From contig CAMIXP010000073.1 in assembly GCA_946402785.1 (NCBI GenBank), positions 1 through 6,639 of the forward strand: 6,639 nt of DNA, written 5' to 3'. The DNA comes from an uncultured Caryophanales bacterium (GTDB lineage Bacteria > Bacillota_I > Bacilli_A > RF39 > UBA660). The position numbers and the translations under genes were made by a program. The notes beneath the pieces were generated by a model. That model ran no database searches. It was not told where the DNA came from and saw only the letters and a list, made by a program, of their open reading frames with translations. Shown here one piece after another: positions 1 to 6,639 of the stretch (its first letter is position 1; each line of letters starts with the position of its first letter).

Positions 1-1220
1 GTACGAATTGGTAATTGTCCACCATGTCTTTGAGCAACACTAATTAAAGTTTCATAAATCTGTTTAATTAAAATCGTAACTAAAGAGTGGTAAGTTTTCT
101 TTTCATCTTGAATAACGATATAAACAGCAGTTGGTCTTTCTCCAATACTCTCTAAGTTAATATCACTATGACTTAACATTTCAGACAAGTTTTCACGAGA
201 AGCGAACAACTTAACTTTTTGTTTAAATACAGATAAGATACTACCCTTTGTTTCACTAGGAGCCATAATCGTACTAGATGCATTGATACTAGCAGCACTA
301 TTAGGATCTTTTCCAGCAAAGTATTCCTTAATATAAGTAGATCCACCAAACTTTTCTTCTCCTACAGTAGTTGCAAGAGAGATACTGTTAATATTAATTT
401 CATTTGGTTGAGCATCTTCAAATAATCCTAAAGCAACTCCAGAGAAATAGTCAGCTGATGTTTTCTCCCAGAATGGATCAGCATTCTTATTCGTATCATC
501 ATACAAGATATTTAAAGCTAAGTCATCTAATAACTCAATTGCTTTATCTTGATTACCAATTTTATACATTTGATATGGTAAAGACATAGGGTTCCATGCA
601 TTACCATTTTGTGGATCACGGAAATTTAATAATAAAATTTGATATCCACGAGAACGAAGCATATTCGAAGTCTTTTCATAAATCTCACCCTTAGGGTCTG
701 TAATAATCATAGACTCTCTTGCTTTCGCTAAACTATGAACAGTTGGTAAAATAACAGTCTGAGTTTTACCAGAACCAGTAGCACCAATTACCAAAGAATG
801 GTACTCACCATTATCTACCCACATTTCTTTCTCATTTAAAATAAGAGGAACTCCTGCAGCTTTTGAATTCTTTTGTGTAATTTCTACACAAGTTAATTCT
901 TCTTTAATTTCTTTATCTTTTGCCCATCTAGAATAACCTTTATCTTTTTTATCCGTTGTAATTCCAAATCCTTTTTCACGATCAAAGAACCAAGAACTAA
1001 CACTGGCAAATAATCCTAATAAAGCAACTAAATATAAAACAACGGTTGTTCCAATAATTTCAGGTTGAAACGCCAAAAAAGGATTCAATCCACTTAGGTG
1101 TCCTTCTACTGCAAACATATGAATATTCGCAACTGCAATACAAACAATATATAGTAAGAAGATTGCAAACATAATAAATATTAACAAATCTTCTGGATCC
1201 GCACGAAATTTAAACTTCAT
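1..1220 (-). CDS. virD4: VirD4/TraG-type type IV coupling protein (C-terminus cut by window edge)
   Basis: This is the coupling ATPase of a conjugative type IV secretion system. In known members of this family it sits in the inner membrane as a hexamer and passes the relaxase-bound DNA strand to the channel. About 406 residues are visible, read from the ATG at 1220 to the left edge with no stop. Two N-terminal membrane segments (about residues 12-33 and 55-79) are followed by the nucleotide-binding domain: Walker A GATGSGKT at 146-153, the family motif DPKGE at 175-179, NPM at 210-212 and DPFWE at 248-252. The Walker B (DE) motif should come just after the last visible residues (GGQLPIR), so it lies outside the window. 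The start is supported by an AAGGGA ribosome site 9 bases upstream and an in-frame TAA further up; a TTG two codons earlier is a weaker alternative. It has its own candidate promoter in the gap to the upstream gene. The family call is firm; the exact subfamily is not. Confidence 0.95.
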   Translation of the reverse strand, partial: MKFKFRADPEDLLIFIMFAIFLLYIVCIAVANIHMFAVEGHLSGLNPFLAFQPEIIGTTVVLYLVALLGLFASVSSWFFDREKGFGITTDKKDKGYSRWAKDKEIKEELTCVEITQKNSKAAGVPLILNEKEMWVDNGEYHSLVIGATGSGKTQTVILPTVHSLAKARESMIITDPKGEIYEKTSNMLRSRGYQILLLNFRDPQNGNAWNPMSLPYQMYKIGNQDKAIELLDDLALNILYDDTNKNADPFWEKTSADYFSGVALGLFEDAQPNEININSISLATTVGEEKFGGSTYIKEYFAGKDPNSAASINASSTIMAPSETKGSILSVFKQKVKLFASRENLSEMLSHSDINLESIGERPTAVYIVIQDEKKTYHSLVTILIKQIYETLISVAQRHGGQLPIR

Positions 1221-1243
1221 ACCCAATCTTCCCTTCTTTCCTT

Positions 1244-1272
1244 ATTATAACGTATTTTTCAAAACCTGTCAT
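1244..1272 (-). promoter_or_regulatory. Sigma-A-type promoter for the coupling protein gene
   Basis: On the minus strand, ATGACA (1272-1267, five of six matches to TTGACA) is separated by 17 bases from a perfect TATAAT (1249-1244). This fills most of the 56-base gap between the stop at 1277 and the ATG at 1220. Transcription would start roughly at 1236-1238, leaving a leader under 20 bases that carries the AAGGGA ribosome site (1235-1230) at its very beginning. No hairpin terminator is visible in the gap, so read-through from the upstream genes probably adds to this promoter. The call rests on sequence match only, and AT-rich DNA gives chance matches, but the spacing and position are ideal. 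Confidence 0.6.
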
Positions 1273-1276
1273 TATT

Positions 1277-2056
1277 TTACTGATTAGAAATTAATAATTT
1301 AAATTCTCCTTTTTGGAATTGATATAACATATCCACTTGATCATCTGCACTATATCTTCCACAACTTAGGATGATTTCATAAGTACCATCACTATTGGTA
1401 TCCACAAAAGAATGATAAAATGGCTTGCAACCATTATATCCATTATTATGACTGATATCTTGGTATAGCATATAGATTTCTCCATCATCGACCATATAGG
1501 CAAAAGAGAAAGTAACATCTGCTTCAAAATCAAATGGAAAGGCATTACTCACAATATAAAAATCTTCTTTTTCTTTATCTCCATCATAATCAAGAGATAC
1601 TTTATAAAGGGAAGATAATTGACTACTCGTACTAAATCCATTTTCCTGTAAAACATGATAAACAGAAGAGTAATCCGTTACTTCTTCCTCTTGAAAAGAT
1701 AGAGGTTCCATTACATAATTACTAGAATAAGCAAATAGTTTTCCATTAAAACTTTTTGCTTGTTTTTTTTCATCAAAGAAATACCATTTATCATCATGCC
1801 ATAAATAGTAATTTCCTACTTCAAAATCATTTTCATATACATGGAATTTTGTCCAATTAAGTTGATCAATCATACTAGATTTACGGACATAAACCCATTT
1901 CATTTTTTGATAAGTCCAAGTCGTATTATCCCCAACAATAATGGTAGATTCTAAATTCTCCTGTCGAATATTCCCAACACCAAAAGCTAAAAACATGACA
2001 AGGCCAAAGACAACCATGATAATAATAAGAGTTAAATATACTTTCTTACTTGGCAT
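1277..2056 (-). CDS. Single-pass membrane protein of unknown family with DxDGD-type loops
   Basis: I do not recognise this 259-residue protein. A short basic head (PSKK) precedes one membrane segment at about residues 7-28, so the remaining 230 residues should face outside. There is no lipobox cysteine. The outer part is rich in Trp, Tyr and Phe at 47-95 (many short aromatic strands). It then carries two Asp-rich motifs, LDYDGDKEKEDFYIVSN (155-171) and DTNSDGTYEIILS (219-231), each followed by a hydrophobic strand. These resemble the calcium-binding D-x-D-G-D loops of FG-GAP/VCBS-like repeats. Cys210 and Cys232 could pair. It starts 8 bases after the stop of the cell-wall enzyme gene, and its ribosome site AGGTGA (2066-2061) includes part of that TAG stop, which suggests coupled translation. 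By topology and size it could stand in for VirB8/TcpC, but no VirB8 motif is seen; a partner of the neighbouring hydrolase is equally possible. The gene is certain; the function is unknown. Confidence 0.85.
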   Translation of the reverse strand: MPSKKVYLTLIIIMVVFGLVMFLAFGVGNIRQENLESTIIVGDNTTWTYQKMKWVYVRKSSMIDQLNWTKFHVYENDFEVGNYYLWHDDKWYFFDEKKQAKSFNGKLFAYSSNYVMEPLSFQEEEVTDYSSVYHVLQENGFSTSSQLSSLYKVSLDYDGDKEKEDFYIVSNAFPFDFEADVTFSFAYMVDDGEIYMLYQDISHNNGYNGCKPFYHSFVDTNSDGTYEIILSCGRYSADDQVDMLYQFQKGEFKLLISNQ

Positions 2057-2060
2057 AATA

Positions 2061-2066
2061 TCACCT
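2061..2066 (-). promoter_or_regulatory. Ribosome binding site overlapping the upstream stop codon
   Basis: AGGTGA lies 4 bases before the ATG at 2056, and its first two bases are the AG of the TAG stop (2067-2065) of the preceding gene. A ribosome finishing the cell-wall enzyme would be placed directly on this site, so the two proteins are probably made in linked amounts. Confidence 0.6.
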
Positions 2067-4395
2067 ACCCGACTTTAAAGTATGCAATACGAGATGTGTT
2101 GGCCCAATTATATTGACCCCACATATCGGTAGAATTCGTAGATGGATCCATCATACGAATCGTAGAACCTTCTACCGCATCAATCGCAACCCAGTGTTGA
2201 CCCGTATTACCTTTAACTTCACAAACTGCATAAACCCCTTGTTGACTAATAATGCTAGAAATTCGATTCAATTTCTCATCACGAGATAATCCCGCAAGAG
2301 ATGCAGATCCAGCATATTTAAAGGTTGGAGCTGCCTTCGTAACAGAAGCCCAAACAAAGTTTCCACCGGAAGCAAATCCACCATTTTGATTTAAGAATTG
2401 TACAAACGTACCTGGATTCCATGGATTAACATTCGTAGGAACTCCACTCTTCGCAACTAACATAGAAACAGATGTAACCAAACATCCAATTTGAGAAATG
2501 GTTTTTCCACTGTTACCCATTGGAATGCTACCCCATTCACTAGCGCCTTGTTTCCAAGTAGAAAACTCTCCAGAAGAAACACATCCACTACTACTTCCAC
2601 TACCACCACATGACATCTTCTTAACATCCGTAGCACCATAATTACGAGATCCACTGTTATAAGATTGTAACAAAATCTGTTTATAATTTAATCCACTTTT
2701 TGCAAGAGCAGCCCAATTGTTTTGATCCGTACTCTTATATCCCGTACTAATAATATATCCTTGAGAATTAACAAGAACTTCTCCTTGTGTTGCAGCAGCA
2801 GCACGACGAATAGCATGATTGGCAGGTAATGCTTCTCTTGTTTTTTGAGCACCTGCTACTTTACCACTTCGACAAATACCACCTTGACCATCTCCGCCAC
2901 CCATGTAAGAGCAACCTTGATCAATATTACAGAATACTTGATCCGCAACACATGAAGATATTTGAAGAATCCATTGTCCATTCTCTTGCTCTAACTTTTT
3001 TCCATGACCATTTCCCATAGCCGTAGGTCGAGCCAAAGCAAAACTTCTTGCCGCAACCATTTGTGCTTTTAATACTTCTTCATTAGCAGAAGGACCAACT
3101 TCTGCATAAGCAACACCAGCTGCGTAATCTTCAAAGCTAACTAAATCCTGATCAATAGGAGTTGTATAATTTCCATTTCCATAAGGACTTCCACACTCCA
3201 TTAATCGAACTTTTAAATTATCAATTTGCATGTTCTTAACAACATTACGTCCATTAATAGAAAAACCTTTAATGTCATAAGAACAAGTTCCAATCGATGC
3301 GCAACTATTATTGTTATTTCCCTTCGTACCAACTAGTTCTCCATAACGATCCAAATAATTAAAGACTTCATCCGCCATTTCTTTATAAGAATCTTCACTA
3401 AGACCTGGTTTATATTGTGGAAAAATAGTATGGATTAGATTATCACGGAAAGTATCATCACTATATTCATTTCCATTAAACATAGCATTTGCCCAATTCG
3501 TAATCACATCCGTTGTGACATCTTTATATTCAATCGCAACATCGTTGGCTTTTAAAGCGTGATAAATAGAAACAATTTTCATCGCATCTACAGATTTTCC
3601 TTGAGATTGAAAACTTAATTTTACATCATTAATTCGATTATAAAAATCCTCTTGTTCCTTAGAAGAAGCTGTAAATTCAACTCCACCTGTCTCTTGACCA
3701 AGAGTACTACTCATTCCAAATGCATCTTCATAATCTGTAAACCCACCTGTAATAGAAGAAACAAGGACAACAATTAATAAAATTAAAAAGACAACGGGAG
3801 CTAAAGAAAAAGCAACAGCAACTAATAATTGTTTTCCTAAGAATCCTCCTAATCCATCGGTTTTAGTATCAGAATCTGACTTATCTTCATCATCCTTATC
3901 ACGCGAAGAAGGAAGAGAACCTTTTGGTCCTCCTCCTGATTCATTAGCATCAACAGCTGGTCCATCACCAGAAACAAGAGGTTTTCTTTCCATTCCCTCT
4001 GTAGCTGTTCCTGTTTTAGCAGCACCATCTGCAGCACTGGCAGCACCTTCTCCACCACCAGAAAACTGATTTTTCATAGCAGCAGCTTGTCCAATTTTAT
4101 CACTGGCTCCACTTTCGTTTAATTGATTAGATGCATCTTGGATTCTTTTTCCACCAGGAGTCATTTCATTGGCTCTAGTCATTCCTTTTCCAAGAGCTTC
4201 TGTACTTTTTCCGCCAGTAATCTTATCAGCTGCTTTAACAGCTGCACCGGCTGCCACCGCATATGGGTTTTTCGTAGCAATGGCAACATCGGCAGCATTT
4301 CTTATGTTATTCGCATTATTTTGATTGGCTCTTTCTCGTTGTGCATCACGATCATCTGGATCATATCCACCATCTCTTCTTGCTTCGTATGCCAT
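2065..4395 (-). CDS. VirB1-like cell-wall protein: membrane anchor + SpoIID-like + C39-like peptidase domains
   Basis: This 776-residue membrane protein probably opens peptidoglycan for the conjugation channel, the VirB1 role. The positions below count from the longest reading (GTG at 4407; subtract 4 for the preferred start). Residues 1-190 form a Gly/Ala/Asn-rich, charged, probably disordered cytoplasmic head. Residues 193-217 are one membrane segment. Residues 248-360 are a mainly helical linker. Residues about 395-600 match the SpoIID/LytB lytic transglycosylase pattern (FEDYAAGVAYAEVGPS, then KAQMVAARSFAL at 447-458), with Glu436 at the catalytic position. Residues 615-780 match the C39-like peptidase pattern: WKQGASEWGSIPMG, then Gln620, Cys642 (in SQIGCLVTS), His738 (QHWVAID) and Asp754 (MMDPS). 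All expected active-site residues are present. Nine cysteines lie between 369 and 609. Tn916-type elements use a lysozyme-like + NlpC/P60 protein at this place, so the domain pair differs. The preferred start is the ATG at 4395, 8 bases after AGGTGG; the in-frame ATG at 4401 is only 2 bases from it. The gap to the VirB4 stop is 28 bases. Confidence 0.9.
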   Translation of the reverse strand: MAYEARRDGGYDPDDRDAQRERANQNNANNIRNAADVAIATKNPYAVAAGAAVKAADKITGGKSTEALGKGMTRANEMTPGGKRIQDASNQLNESGASDKIGQAAAMKNQFSGGGEGAASAADGAAKTGTATEGMERKPLVSGDGPAVDANESGGGPKGSLPSSRDKDDEDKSDSDTKTDGLGGFLGKQLLVAVAFSLAPVVFLILLIVVLVSSITGGFTDYEDAFGMSSTLGQETGGVEFTASSKEQEDFYNRINDVKLSFQSQGKSVDAMKIVSIYHALKANDVAIEYKDVTTDVITNWANAMFNGNEYSDDTFRDNLIHTIFPQYKPGLSEDSYKEMADEVFNYLDRYGELVGTKGNNNNSCASIGTCSYDIKGFSINGRNVVKNMQIDNLKVRLMECGSPYGNGNYTTPIDQDLVSFEDYAAGVAYAEVGPSANEEVLKAQMVAARSFALARPTAMGNGHGKKLEQENGQWILQISSCVADQVFCNIDQGCSYMGGGDGQGGICRSGKVAGAQKTREALPANHAIRRAAAATQGEVLVNSQGYIISTGYKSTDQNNWAALAKSGLNYKQILLQSYNSGSRNYGATDVKKMSCGGSGSSSGCVSSGEFSTWKQGASEWGSIPMGNSGKTISQIGCLVTSVSMLVAKSGVPTNVNPWNPGTFVQFLNQNGGFASGGNFVWASVTKAAPTFKYAGSASLAGLSRDEKLNRISSIISQQGVYAVCEVKGNTGQHWVAIDAVEGSTIRMMDPSTNSTDMWGQYNWANTSRIAYFKVG

Positions 4396-4403
4396 CGCCA
4401 TCA

Positions 4404-4409
4404 CCACCT
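4404..4409 (-). promoter_or_regulatory. Ribosome binding site that decides the start of the cell-wall protein
   Basis: AGGTGG precedes a run of possible starts (GTG 4407, GTG 4404, ATG 4401, ATG 4395). The two GTGs lie inside the site, ATG 4401 is 2 bases away, and only ATG 4395 has normal spacing (8 bases). An in-frame TAG at 4410-4408 rules out anything further upstream. The protein therefore most likely begins MAYEARRDGG. Confidence 0.65.
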
Positions 4410-4423
4410 AACTCTTATGGTTT

Positions 4424-6214
4424 CTAGAATCCTCCACCTGTACCGAAGGAATCTAATTCATCCTGTGTAACAGCAACATTAATTCTCATACGTCTGTTAC
4501 CACAGACAAATAACGCTTCTCCTTGGGAGTAACGTTTAATACTCTCTTTTTCACTTTCATTTAAGTCAATTAATAAACTTAAATCTTCAACAGCTTGTTT
4601 TCTAAGACCCATAACTAAGTAATAAGATGAGTTGTCGAAAATAGCTTTACCTTGTGTAATAACGGCTGGATCAGAGAAGTCACTTGGTTGTTGTGTAATA
4701 ATAACGGTACCCGTATTATACTTACGAGCACGTCTTTGAACTTGTGCTAAGAAATCAGCTCCAAGTACGTTGTTATCACCTAACAATACGTGCGCTTCAT
4801 CAACCATCATAACAGTATCTACACTATAATCCAAACATAATCCCCAAGCATACTTTAATACGTTGAAGAATAAAGCATTCTTAACAGTAGAATCACTGTT
4901 CATTAACTCTTTAATGTTGAATACCATAAAGTCACTACCCTTACGGATCGTTGTATGTCCGTCAAAGTAGAACTTTAATTCTTTGGTAATTGGACGAACT
5001 TTTAATTCCAATCTTTCCATAATATCTCTTTCTTGTGTATGCTCTGTCATAGACATAAGTCTACCTTTAATCGTTGCATATACATCTGAGAATGTAGGAT
5101 AATCTTGAGAAGTAAATTTAGAAAAGTCCGTATTGAAATCAATTCCAAATCTTCGATAAGTATCCTGTACAATTTCAGAGAACATTGTAAGAACATCCTC
5201 TTCAATAGATGGATCATAATATTTCATAAATGCCTTTAAGAATTGTAAGGTTCTTGTTAATACTGTATATCCAAGTCCTTGCTTAATTTCTTCTTCATCA
5301 GCATCAATAACAATTTCAAGCGGATTAATTAATCCAAACTCTCCACCTTTACCAATATCGATTGTATCTCCACCAAATGCCATTGTTAGATCTCTAAATT
5401 CATCTTCAGGGTCAATAATAACAATTTGACAACCATTACGAATATGAGTTCTTAATAACAATTTAGCAGCCGTAGATTTACCAGAACCAGAAGTTCCTAA
5501 AATAATCATATTGGCATTATTTCTATTATTTTCTTTACGAATCTTGTATAAGAACTGGTTAAATAAAATAACTCCTCCAGAGAAATCTACTCCCAATAAA
5601 GTAGCAAGTCCTGGGTCCTTAATACTATCGAAAATAAATGGATACATAGCAGCAATCGTAACAGAAGGAATTGGTGTACCAATTCTTTGTTCAATGTCTT
5701 GTGGAGGGAATACTGGTAAAATAGATTTTAAAACTTTTTCTTGTTCAAATCGTAAAGATACCGCTCTTAACTCCATAGCATCCAAATAATTCTTTACATT
5801 TAATTTCTTTAATTCTAAGTCTTCTTTAGTATCAGCTGTAATCATAATATGCATTTGGAAATCAAAGATTCTTGCTTGTGATCCAGCTAACATAGAAATG
5901 AAATATTCCAAACTTTCAGCATCTTGACGAATTCTCTCTTTCGTTGTTTGGTCTCTTTCATCTTGATATTTTTGCTTTAATTCAGCCACTTGTTTATTTA
6001 ACATTTTTTGCATATCACCAAATGGTACTGGTATATGTTTAACAACAACTTTAATACCAGACATATTGGTTAGAGATGCTAAATAACCAGGTGAAATATA
6101 TTTGGGATAAGATACAACCGTAAGAATGGTTGCATACTTATCACTAATGAAAAAATCACTTGAGTTGAACTGTAAGCCCTTAGGAGCTAACTGACTTCTT
6201 AGACCTGTACTCAT
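4424..6214 (-). CDS. virB4: VirB4-family conjugation ATPase
   Basis: This is the VirB4/TraE-type motor ATPase, the most conserved part of conjugative type IV secretion systems, acting at the inner face of the membrane to power channel assembly and DNA transfer. In the 596 residues, about 1-200 form the second half of the VirB4 N-terminal region (SYPKYISPGYL at 35-45, with a charged, coiled-coil-prone stretch at 68-105). The ATPase core follows: Walker A GTSGSGKS at 240-247, IIDPEDEF at 266-273, INPLE at 296-300, Walker B VMMVDEAH at 468-475, an arginine-rich RRARKYN at 494-500 (likely arginine finger region), and the sensor-like IITQQPSDF at 505-513. No membrane segment is evident, as expected. 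Its ATG overlaps the stop of the upstream TraC-like gene as ATGA, with GGTGA 7 bases before the ATG. The C-terminus ends in a glycine-rich tail (GTGGGF). The missing first domain appears to be encoded by the gene before it, so the VirB4 unit is split in two. The identification is firm. Confidence 0.97.
   Translation of the reverse strand: MSTGLRSQLAPKGLQFNSSDFFISDKYATILTVVSYPKYISPGYLASLTNMSGIKVVVKHIPVPFGDMQKMLNKQVAELKQKYQDERDQTTKERIRQDAESLEYFISMLAGSQARIFDFQMHIMITADTKEDLELKKLNVKNYLDAMELRAVSLRFEQEKVLKSILPVFPPQDIEQRIGTPIPSVTIAAMYPFIFDSIKDPGLATLLGVDFSGGVILFNQFLYKIRKENNRNNANMIILGTSGSGKSTAAKLLLRTHIRNGCQIVIIDPEDEFRDLTMAFGGDTIDIGKGGEFGLINPLEIVIDADEEEIKQGLGYTVLTRTLQFLKAFMKYYDPSIEEDVLTMFSEIVQDTYRRFGIDFNTDFSKFTSQDYPTFSDVYATIKGRLMSMTEHTQERDIMERLELKVRPITKELKFYFDGHTTIRKGSDFMVFNIKELMNSDSTVKNALFFNVLKYAWGLCLDYSVDTVMMVDEAHVLLGDNNVLGADFLAQVQRRARKYNTGTVIITQQPSDFSDPAVITQGKAIFDNSSYYLVMGLRKQAVEDLSLLIDLNESEKESIKRYSQGEALFVCGNRRMRINVAVTQDELDSFGTGGGF
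6211..6214 (-). other. ATGA stop/start overlap
   Basis: The VirB4 start (ATG, 6214-6212) and the TGA stop of the TraC-like gene (6213-6211) share two bases. GGTGA at 6226-6222 inside the upstream gene is the likely ribosome site. This is a classic sign of translational coupling and of two proteins needed in equal amounts. Confidence 0.8.
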
Positions 6215-6639
6215 ACTGGCATCACCGTTCCAAACTCTGTTGTTTTACCTCCATTTAGGAAGTTATCTAATACCATACGTAAATCAGAATTACTTACCAT
6301 AGAAGCATTTAATCCTGCTGTAGCAAGTCCATTAATCAATTGACGAACTCTCTTTTGTACAGTATCTACATCTTTTGTTTTAAATAGGAAATAATATTCT
6401 GTATCAACAACATTATTTCGAATGAATGTTTCTCCTTTATCAATATCTTGTAAGATTAACTTACGAATAGCAGGAGAACTTGTTTCATTTAATAGTAATT
6501 GCATTTGAGACATATAAACAGAAATATCTACAGGTCTATCAGCAACTACTAACCAGAATTCATAATCGATTGTGTTATAGAAGTTTCTTAACGCAATCAA
6601 AATATTATTTTGTAAATCTGGGTCTAGAATAAAGATATT
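6211..6639 (-). CDS. TraC-like / VirB4 N-terminal-domain protein (5' end cut by window edge)
   Basis: The reading frame is open to the right edge, so 142 residues of the C-terminal part are seen. The TTG at 6600 is not a credible start: it has no ribosome site, and the 13 upstream codons (NIFILDPDLQNNI) read as normal protein. The pattern is that of the TraC-like N-terminal domain of VirB4 ATPases: a helix followed by FWLVVADRPVDISVYMSQMQ, a charged helical stretch, a strand with EYYFLF, then a long helix with VRQLINGLATAGLNASMVSNSDLRMVLDNFLN. There is no membrane segment and no nucleotide-binding motif in the visible part. The stop TGA overlaps the VirB4 start as ATGA, so the two are almost certainly co-translated and probably form one complex. 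In some Gram-positive systems this domain is a separate gene, sometimes next to a PrgI-type membrane protein, which could lie just outside the window. The family assignment is by pattern from memory, without a search. Confidence 0.75.
   Translation of the reverse strand, partial: NIFILDPDLQNNILIALRNFYNTIDYEFWLVVADRPVDISVYMSQMQLLLNETSSPAIRKLILQDIDKGETFIRNNVVDTEYYFLFKTKDVDTVQKRVRQLINGLATAGLNASMVSNSDLRMVLDNFLNGGKTTEFGTVMPV

Noticed and set aside
404..589. 61-codon plus-strand open frame
   Set aside because: It is antisense to the coupling protein, which is supported by family motifs in this region.
1244..1261. TTGAAA as the -35 box for the TATAAT
   Set aside because: It is only 7 bases from the -10 box, far too close; ATGACA at 17 bases is the workable partner.
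1221..1276. Terminator after the 259-residue protein gene
   Set aside because: No GC-rich hairpin followed by a T-run is visible on the minus strand in this gap.
2457..2654. Short minus-strand open frame inside the cell-wall gene
   Set aside because: It is an alternate frame of the C39-like domain. Its Val/Leu/Arg-rich product is typical of a frame shadow, with no start signal.
3849..4058. 69-codon minus-strand open frame inside the cell-wall gene
   Set aside because: It is a second frame of the low-complexity head; its Leu/Gln/Met-rich product comes from codon bias, not selection.
4123..4470. 115-codon open frame on the plus strand
   Set aside because: It lies antisense across the Gly/Ala-rich head of the cell-wall gene and the end of virB4. 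It has no ribosome site and its Ser/Ile/Cys-rich product looks like an antisense shadow.
5511..5789. 92-codon open frame on the plus strand
   Set aside because: It is fully antisense to the conserved VirB4 region before Walker A, has no promoter or ribosome site, and its product has no recognisable pattern.
6211..6213. TGA possibly read as Trp (Mycoplasma-type code)
   Set aside because: Read-through would add only a few codons before TAA. Tryptophans in the genes read here use TGG and no internal in-frame TGA occurs, so the standard code fits.

Overview
The window is a block of type IV secretion / conjugation genes from a low-GC Gram-positive bacterium (Firmicutes/Bacillota-like), all on the minus strand. 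The evidence is AT-rich coding DNA with A/T-ending codons, purine-rich Shine-Dalgarno sites, a near-consensus sigma-A promoter, and tryptophan written as TGG with TGA used as a stop (standard code, not the Mycoplasma code). Two cell-wall-hydrolase-type domains in one protein imply a walled host rather than a wall-less Mollicute. The species cannot be named from sequence alone. The best guess is an integrative conjugative element or conjugative plasmid of a gut-type Firmicute. No integrase, relaxase, origin or attachment site lies inside the window.

Layout in transcription order (right to left). 6639-6211: the end of a VirB4 N-terminal-type (TraC-like) protein, cut by the right edge. 6214-4424: the VirB4 ATPase, whose start codon overlaps the previous stop (ATGA). 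4395-2065: a large single-pass membrane protein with an extracellular SpoIID-like lytic transglycosylase domain and a C39-like cysteine peptidase domain, filling the VirB1 place. 2056-1277: a small single-pass membrane protein of unknown family with two Asp-rich, calcium-loop-like motifs. 1272-1244: a sigma-A-type promoter in the only sizeable gap. 1220-1: a VirD4/TraG coupling protein, cut by the left edge before its Walker B motif.

How they fit together: VirB4 (with its detached N-terminal domain) would power assembly and transfer, and the SpoIID/C39-like protein would open and trim the peptidoglycan for the channel. The 259-residue protein would sit at the outer membrane face beside it, and the coupling protein would deliver the relaxosome DNA. 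The first four genes have overlaps or very short gaps and look translationally linked. The coupling protein gene has its own candidate promoter. VirB6, VirB8, PrgI-type and relaxase genes are not seen here and would have to lie outside the window, unless the 259-residue protein replaces one of them.

The most unusual items are the SpoIID + C39-like fusion with a long cytoplasmic head, its cysteine-rich SpoIID insert, and the split VirB4.
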